This document shows positions 38,801-44,800 of a stretch of 64,000 bases of DNA, in pieces (the stretch's first letter is position 1; each line of letters starts with the position of its first letter). Below the pieces are notes generated by a model. The model was not told where the DNA came from. It was given only the letters and a program-made list of their open reading frames with translations, and made no database searches. The stretch is taken from the NCBI GenBank assembly GCA_946811185.2, contig OX328112.1, positions 20,131,215 through 20,195,214 of the forward strand, read 5' to 3'. Position numbers and translations under genes: made by a program. The DNA is from Hippopus hippopus (lineage: Eukaryota; Mollusca; Bivalvia; Cardiida; Cardiidae).

Positions 38801-41800
38801 TACTCGACACATTTACTTCAAACGCGGACTAGTTGTTAACAATCAAAGGGGAACACATACAACAAAAAGGCAGGTAACCATCAAAATATTTTTGACAATT
38901 ATGCCCCTTTTTCAACTTGGAATTTTCAGCAAAATCTGTCTATTTCTAAACGCAACTACAGCAGAGCCTTCTCAATCGCTTTTGTTATCTATGTTCATGT
39001 AGTAGTCTATTGCTTAGCATTTTCTCTTTCAATTTATCATTGAATTTTAGACGTCTGTTCTCAATGTCTCCTCAAACAAAGGATTTTGAATATTTGTGTT
39101 TTTGTTGATGTTTAACGTCGTTTTCAGCAACATTTCTGTAATATCATAGCAGCCATTGCCTCTATCTAGGCATTCTTGGGATTTTTACTAGTACATTGCA
39201 CAATGTTCTTCCCAAACCACTGCTTGTTTCCCGCTTAAACATCATGGCACTAATGTTCAGCTTTGAGAGATGAATGAAACCTGTCGCAACGACTATCATA
39301 AATTCTCAGAGAGAAATTGGCAAAGCTGAAGAATGAAACCAGCGACCCTCTCGTTTCTAGCTCGGTCACCGAGCCCCGGTAGCTCAGTTGGTGGCGAATA
39401 GGAGTTGAGAACAGGAGGTAACTGGTTCAATCCCTGGCTTGGCCAATCCAATGATTGATGATGGTCATTGCAACAGGATTCATTCCTCTCTCACCGCTGA
39501 ACATAGTTTCGACAATGGTTATGTGGAAAAGCAGCCAGTCTCTTGGAAAGAATATTGTGAGGATAACTGGTAAAGAAACTCCAGGAAATCATGGATAGGT
39601 GTACTTGCCTCTGCGATATAACTGAAATAATGTTGAAAACGGTGTTAAACACCATATAATCAGTCAATTTCAAGTTCGGCATGCTACCGACTGAGCAACC
39701 GGGCTTGGCTAAACCACTTGAAAATGTCCAAATAAAATGTGCATAATCATCATGAATAAAGATTTCAAAACAAGAATACATGAAAAGAAAAAAAAAAAAC
39801 GTTTTGGCACAGGGACAACTTTCATGATTGCTCGTGATGTGAAATTTGTCCTTTTGCCATAATGTCTCAAAAAGTGGTCTGCTACGAGACAAAAAAAAAA
39901 TGCAGAAAATAGTGAGTTCCACATATTGTGTCGTTCCAGATGTTGCTGATACAAATAAGTCAACGTTCGAAAAGGTAATGTCTTTCAATCATAAGGTCTC
40001 TTTAGGTCGGGTACATGTGCTCGGACATGAAAATCAGCCATGCTCTGGCAAAAAATGGGGCTTAATGCATCTGCAAAAAGTATCGACTCAGGTCAGCCTG
40101 CGCAATCCGCGCAGGCTGACCTGGGTCGAACCTTCTTGCCTTTTGTAAATTTTCTGCAATTCAAAGGACCATTGTAATTCTAGATCCAGTCAATCGTTAG
40201 CCTAAATGGCTTGCAACACGCGAAAAGGGGCATTCGGACATTTGCGTAAAGTGTCCTCTCGGATCAGCCTGCGCAGTCCGCGCAGGCTAATCCGAAACGA
40301 CACTTTCCGTTTTTATGTAATTTTCTATTTTGCGCAAGTCTACTGAAGAACAAAATCTAATGTAGACGTAAAGTGCCGTCTCGGATTAGCCTGCGCGGAC
40401 TGCACAGGCTGATCCGAGACGACACTTTACGCAAATGTCCGAATGCCCCTTTTCGCGTGTTGCAAGCCAAATGGACTTTATAGGTACATAATCATGTGAT
40501 GACTTGCTTGGTATAGTCCGTCACGGAGATGCACCAAACCCTGTTTTATTAAAGCATGGCTCATTTATAAAGTCTTGTTAGGTCTGGTATGTGCACCCGA
40601 ACATGAAAACTGTTTTAAAGTACATGTATTATCGTGGAAGACAGTGATGTATGGTGTAGAGAGTCAGTCTCTTACATCGTTCGGCAAACCTCGAGTGATC
40701 CATTGATCAAGTCCTTCGACTTTTATTAGGCAAACCTCGAGTGATCTGTTGATCAAGTCCCTTGGCATTCGGCAAACCTCGGATGATCAGTGGATCAAGT
40801 CCTTCGGCTGCATCACGTAGCTTGATACGCACCTACACGGTACATTTCTTCGCCGGAAATACATCGCTCTACCGTTCTTAAATCGTAATACTCAACTAAG
40901 AAAAAAAAAGACTGGTAGCAGATGATGAGTATCTTGAATTTAGAATAATTTACTGCATTTAGAACGGATATTGAATATGGTCCGATTCATTGAACTCTAA
41001 AACTGTTATATCAACCCTAAAACTAAATGATCGGTATTGCTCTTCCGCTTAACGTATTGTAGCATAAGCTGTTTTTCTTTACTGGAGAGCTACCGAAATC
41101 ATTAAAACGGGAAAGAAGCAAATTAAGATTTTATGTATAGAGCTACGTGTATTTTGAATTATGAAAAAATGGATCAATTAGCTTACCACGGACATGCAAT
41201 TGTTCCTTTAACGCTAGATAGTCTGGGTCCGCGTCCATGAAATTCCTATTTTTACGTAGTTGATTACCTTTAAACTTGTTTGTGAAATATTTTCTTGTAG
41301 ACTTTCTCCAGAAGATCAGAAAACTCAACATCAAAAAGTAAGGAAACTGGGGTTAAAGCGAGGACCAAACATAAAGTAGTTAATGTAAAGGTATGTTGGT
41401 TTGTTGTTGCCACAGTACCCGCTAGCCCAGTGCACAGGCAGTTCTGCCAATTTTATTGAACTTCTAAGTTCTATATTGTCTTATGTCATAATTGAGCCAT
41501 GATCTGGCGAAAAGGGACCTAATGCATCTCCGTGATGCACGATACCAAGCTACTCATCACATAAGTATGTTACACCAAGGTTTCAGTGTCGTCAGTATTT
41601 AGTGACGTCAGTTCTCAGTGTATTTTGGCATTCAGAAGGGAAATTCGTTTTCGTCAGCGTACTCAATTCATGAGACCATAAAACTGGGAAATTTCGCCGA
41701 ATACACGTTGGAATGGTAAAACGTTGCAGTATAATAAATTCGTTGTCGGCTCGGGGCAACATGATTCGCCACAGCCGTGAACAAGTTTCCAAGTCCCTTG

Positions 41801-44800
41801 CCACCTGACGATGCAACTAACATTGATAATGGAAAGAATGGCTGGTGCACATTACGAGATTTTTTATTAAACTCTTCTTGTCACAATGCTTTCTAAAGTC
41901 ATTCACGGTTGACACAATACAATGTCTATACTAAACGTTCATCCGTGATAACCACAATCCAACCTATAGTAAGAAAAGAGTCAAGGGACACTCAAAATGT
42001 TCTTGCGCATTAAAACTTGTGCTTGCCTAGTGCAGGTACATTACAACTTGTTATATACCTAAATTATTCACTCAAATACACGAATCACTTGCAAATAAAA
42101 CATAAACGACCTAAAAAAAATATCTACACAGCGTCAGACATGGTTCAAAATTTGGTACGATGACGTATCCTGCGTGCAGAATACGTACATGTCTACTGGT
42201 TTGCGATCTGATTGGTGCAATTTGTCACTGTTGTATTCTTCCACCACACATTAAAACGAAGTTACTTCCCTTGAAACGAGAAAATATGTTAATCATTTCT
42301 TTACCGTTTTTCGGAATGAAATTATAAATGCAATATTTTCTTGTTGAAAGTTGTACATATGTAATATACAGGAATAATATATTGTAGTAGCTTTTCTGGT
42401 GTTTGTATTTGTTTCTAGCTGCGTAAGAAAATTTTTACGTTTCGCTTGACTCGGTCTCGCGCAGTACCAAATTTTATCATATATTAACTACATGTGTACC
42501 CTTGTTTTCAGTGTAACAGTCATTACGAATTGTCATATCTTACAGACGTTTGAGACAAGCAAATAATGCCGTATTTGAGTAACACTGTGTTATTATACCA
42601 CTTATTTCTAATACGTTGCTGATCTGGATTTCTTTGGGAAATTAACTGTAAAAATTGACAATCGTGACAAAGCTGCAAATTTTATCATCTTTAGATTCAA
42701 AACAAAATCAATATATCCAAGTTTCTTTGGAACTGCTTTTCATCAGTCATGTACCTGGCAAAGAAGCGAATGGGCTTCATGTAAATTTCGGTACACATAT
42801 ACATGTTGGCCTATGTTTTACACATCATGAACTACAACTCTTGAAATACAGTTATGTGATAAAAAGAAGCTGGTGTTCGTTGGCTTTTGAGGTAAAATTT
42901 TTATTAAACTCATCTACAAAAAGGCCAAAGGCTCGCTTGATAAATGTTTTTCTAGACTCGTTTTATAAAATTTTATCTCAAGAGCCAACACATGTCAGAT
43001 CCTATATAACTCACGCTGATCGAAGCAAATATAAGCACCAGAAAAGTTACTACAACATAATATTCCGTATACCTTTGCCTTTTCTGGTTGTTCAAAGTAT
43101 GCTTGCTTAACAAGGTCGCATTCTTAGCAGATCTGGGCATTGATACTGCACTTTCTGATCAAGGAAAATAGCGTTTGACTCCAATGATGATTGTTTTTCA
43201 GTGTTTTATCGATGGTCCTTACGGCACGTGCGCACGCGAGTTACTAAAATCGGAGCACGCCGTCCTGATTGGTGCGGGTATTGGTGTGACGCCAATGGCC
43301 TCGATCTTACAAAGTATCTGGTATAAATTTCAAGAGGCCAAGTTACAATGTCCTTCCTGCAGCCGTGTATGGTATAACGAGAAGAGAACTGATGAAATGA
43401 AACTCAAAAAGGTATATTGAATTACAACCTAGTTTCAAGTTACCTTTAATTCCCGGAGTTTTGACACCTTGATGACCCTTCTTGTTAGCTAATGGCCATG
43501 TTTTGCTATTCATATATTGTTTGTATTGGAGTTTCACACCGTTTTAATAGCTTAGGTCATATCACTGCGGCCAGTGCAGCTACGCATGTGTTTCCTAGCT
43601 TTCTCACGCCAGTACTGACGCATGTTTCTTTCTAAGCCACCGACTATTTTCTTCATGCATCAGAGACGAGAGACTAAGCATCACCGGAAAGAAAGATTTC
43701 CACAACCTGATATCGAACTCACAACCACCATGTCACAAGTCAGATACGCTAACCACTGCGCTACTTGACACTAATTGGTTTCACTTTTCTATCAAACAGG
43801 TCGATTTCATATGGGTAAACCGAGACCAAATATCTTTTGAATGGTTTTTAACATTGCTGAATGAACTAGAGATGGAACAGGCAGCATATAAAGGGCCACT
43901 AGAAAACACCATACAAACACATTTATACATGACTGCAGCAAAGAGGAGAACAGATTTACGGGGAATAGGTCTGCAGGTACGCATTTAATTTGTTGTGAGT
44001 ATATAACATGTATAATTCAACGCCAACGCTATTTATTAAAAATAGTGATACTCAAAAAATCTACTATAAATCACTCACAATGATAGGGGCTATTCCTGTA
44101 GGTCAAATTATCTCCCTTGCTAGATAAAGACTAAAGGTAACCAAATAATAGATTGGTCCTTTTACCTGTATTCCTTTGTTTTTATCCTTAATTCCGATGG
44201 GGATGTTGCGATGAATATAATTTGATCTAAGATTATTTGTAAGGTCCCCATGTGATTTTTAAGCAAATTCTGCTCTCAATTATCAGAGAGATGTGTATGT
44301 ATTAATTTGTTAAACAATCTAACCAGATTTTTTTGAGATATTATCTCAAGAACTAATCTGTTCAGTGCAAGAAAATCAAGGATAAAAACCAAGTATTCCT
44401 TTTATCAGGACCAATGTAGTACTGGAAAGGAATAAAGGGAAATAACTGAACAATGGCCCTCATTGCCACATGGAAATATAATAACACAGTACTCGTGCCA
44501 ATAACAAAAAGTTTCGATACAGCAAGCTAATGTGAAGTGCCAAGGCTAACATGGGTTGATACTTTTTGTAGATTCATTGAAATACCTTTCAAAGGGCATG
44601 ACTTACATGTATTTTCGTACATGGCTGACATGGGTTTATACTTTTTGCAGATGTATTAAACCGCCTTTCAACAAAGAATGATTTAATCCTTTACCGCACA
44701 ATTCCGTCTGTTAACAACCCTAATGAAGGAATCTGTTGAAAAAATTGTGGGAAAAGAAGAAAATGCTGGTAATCATTTTAGCAGCAAATGATTCATTGTC

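Noticed and set aside
39491..39988. 165-residue minus-strand frame
   Set aside because: Composed of SINE sequence and the complement of the NOX5 microexon region.
42655..43110. 151-residue frame on the plus strand upstream of NOX5 exon n
   Set aside because: The sequence is a dispersed repeat with relatives at 52440-52980 and 8340-9005.
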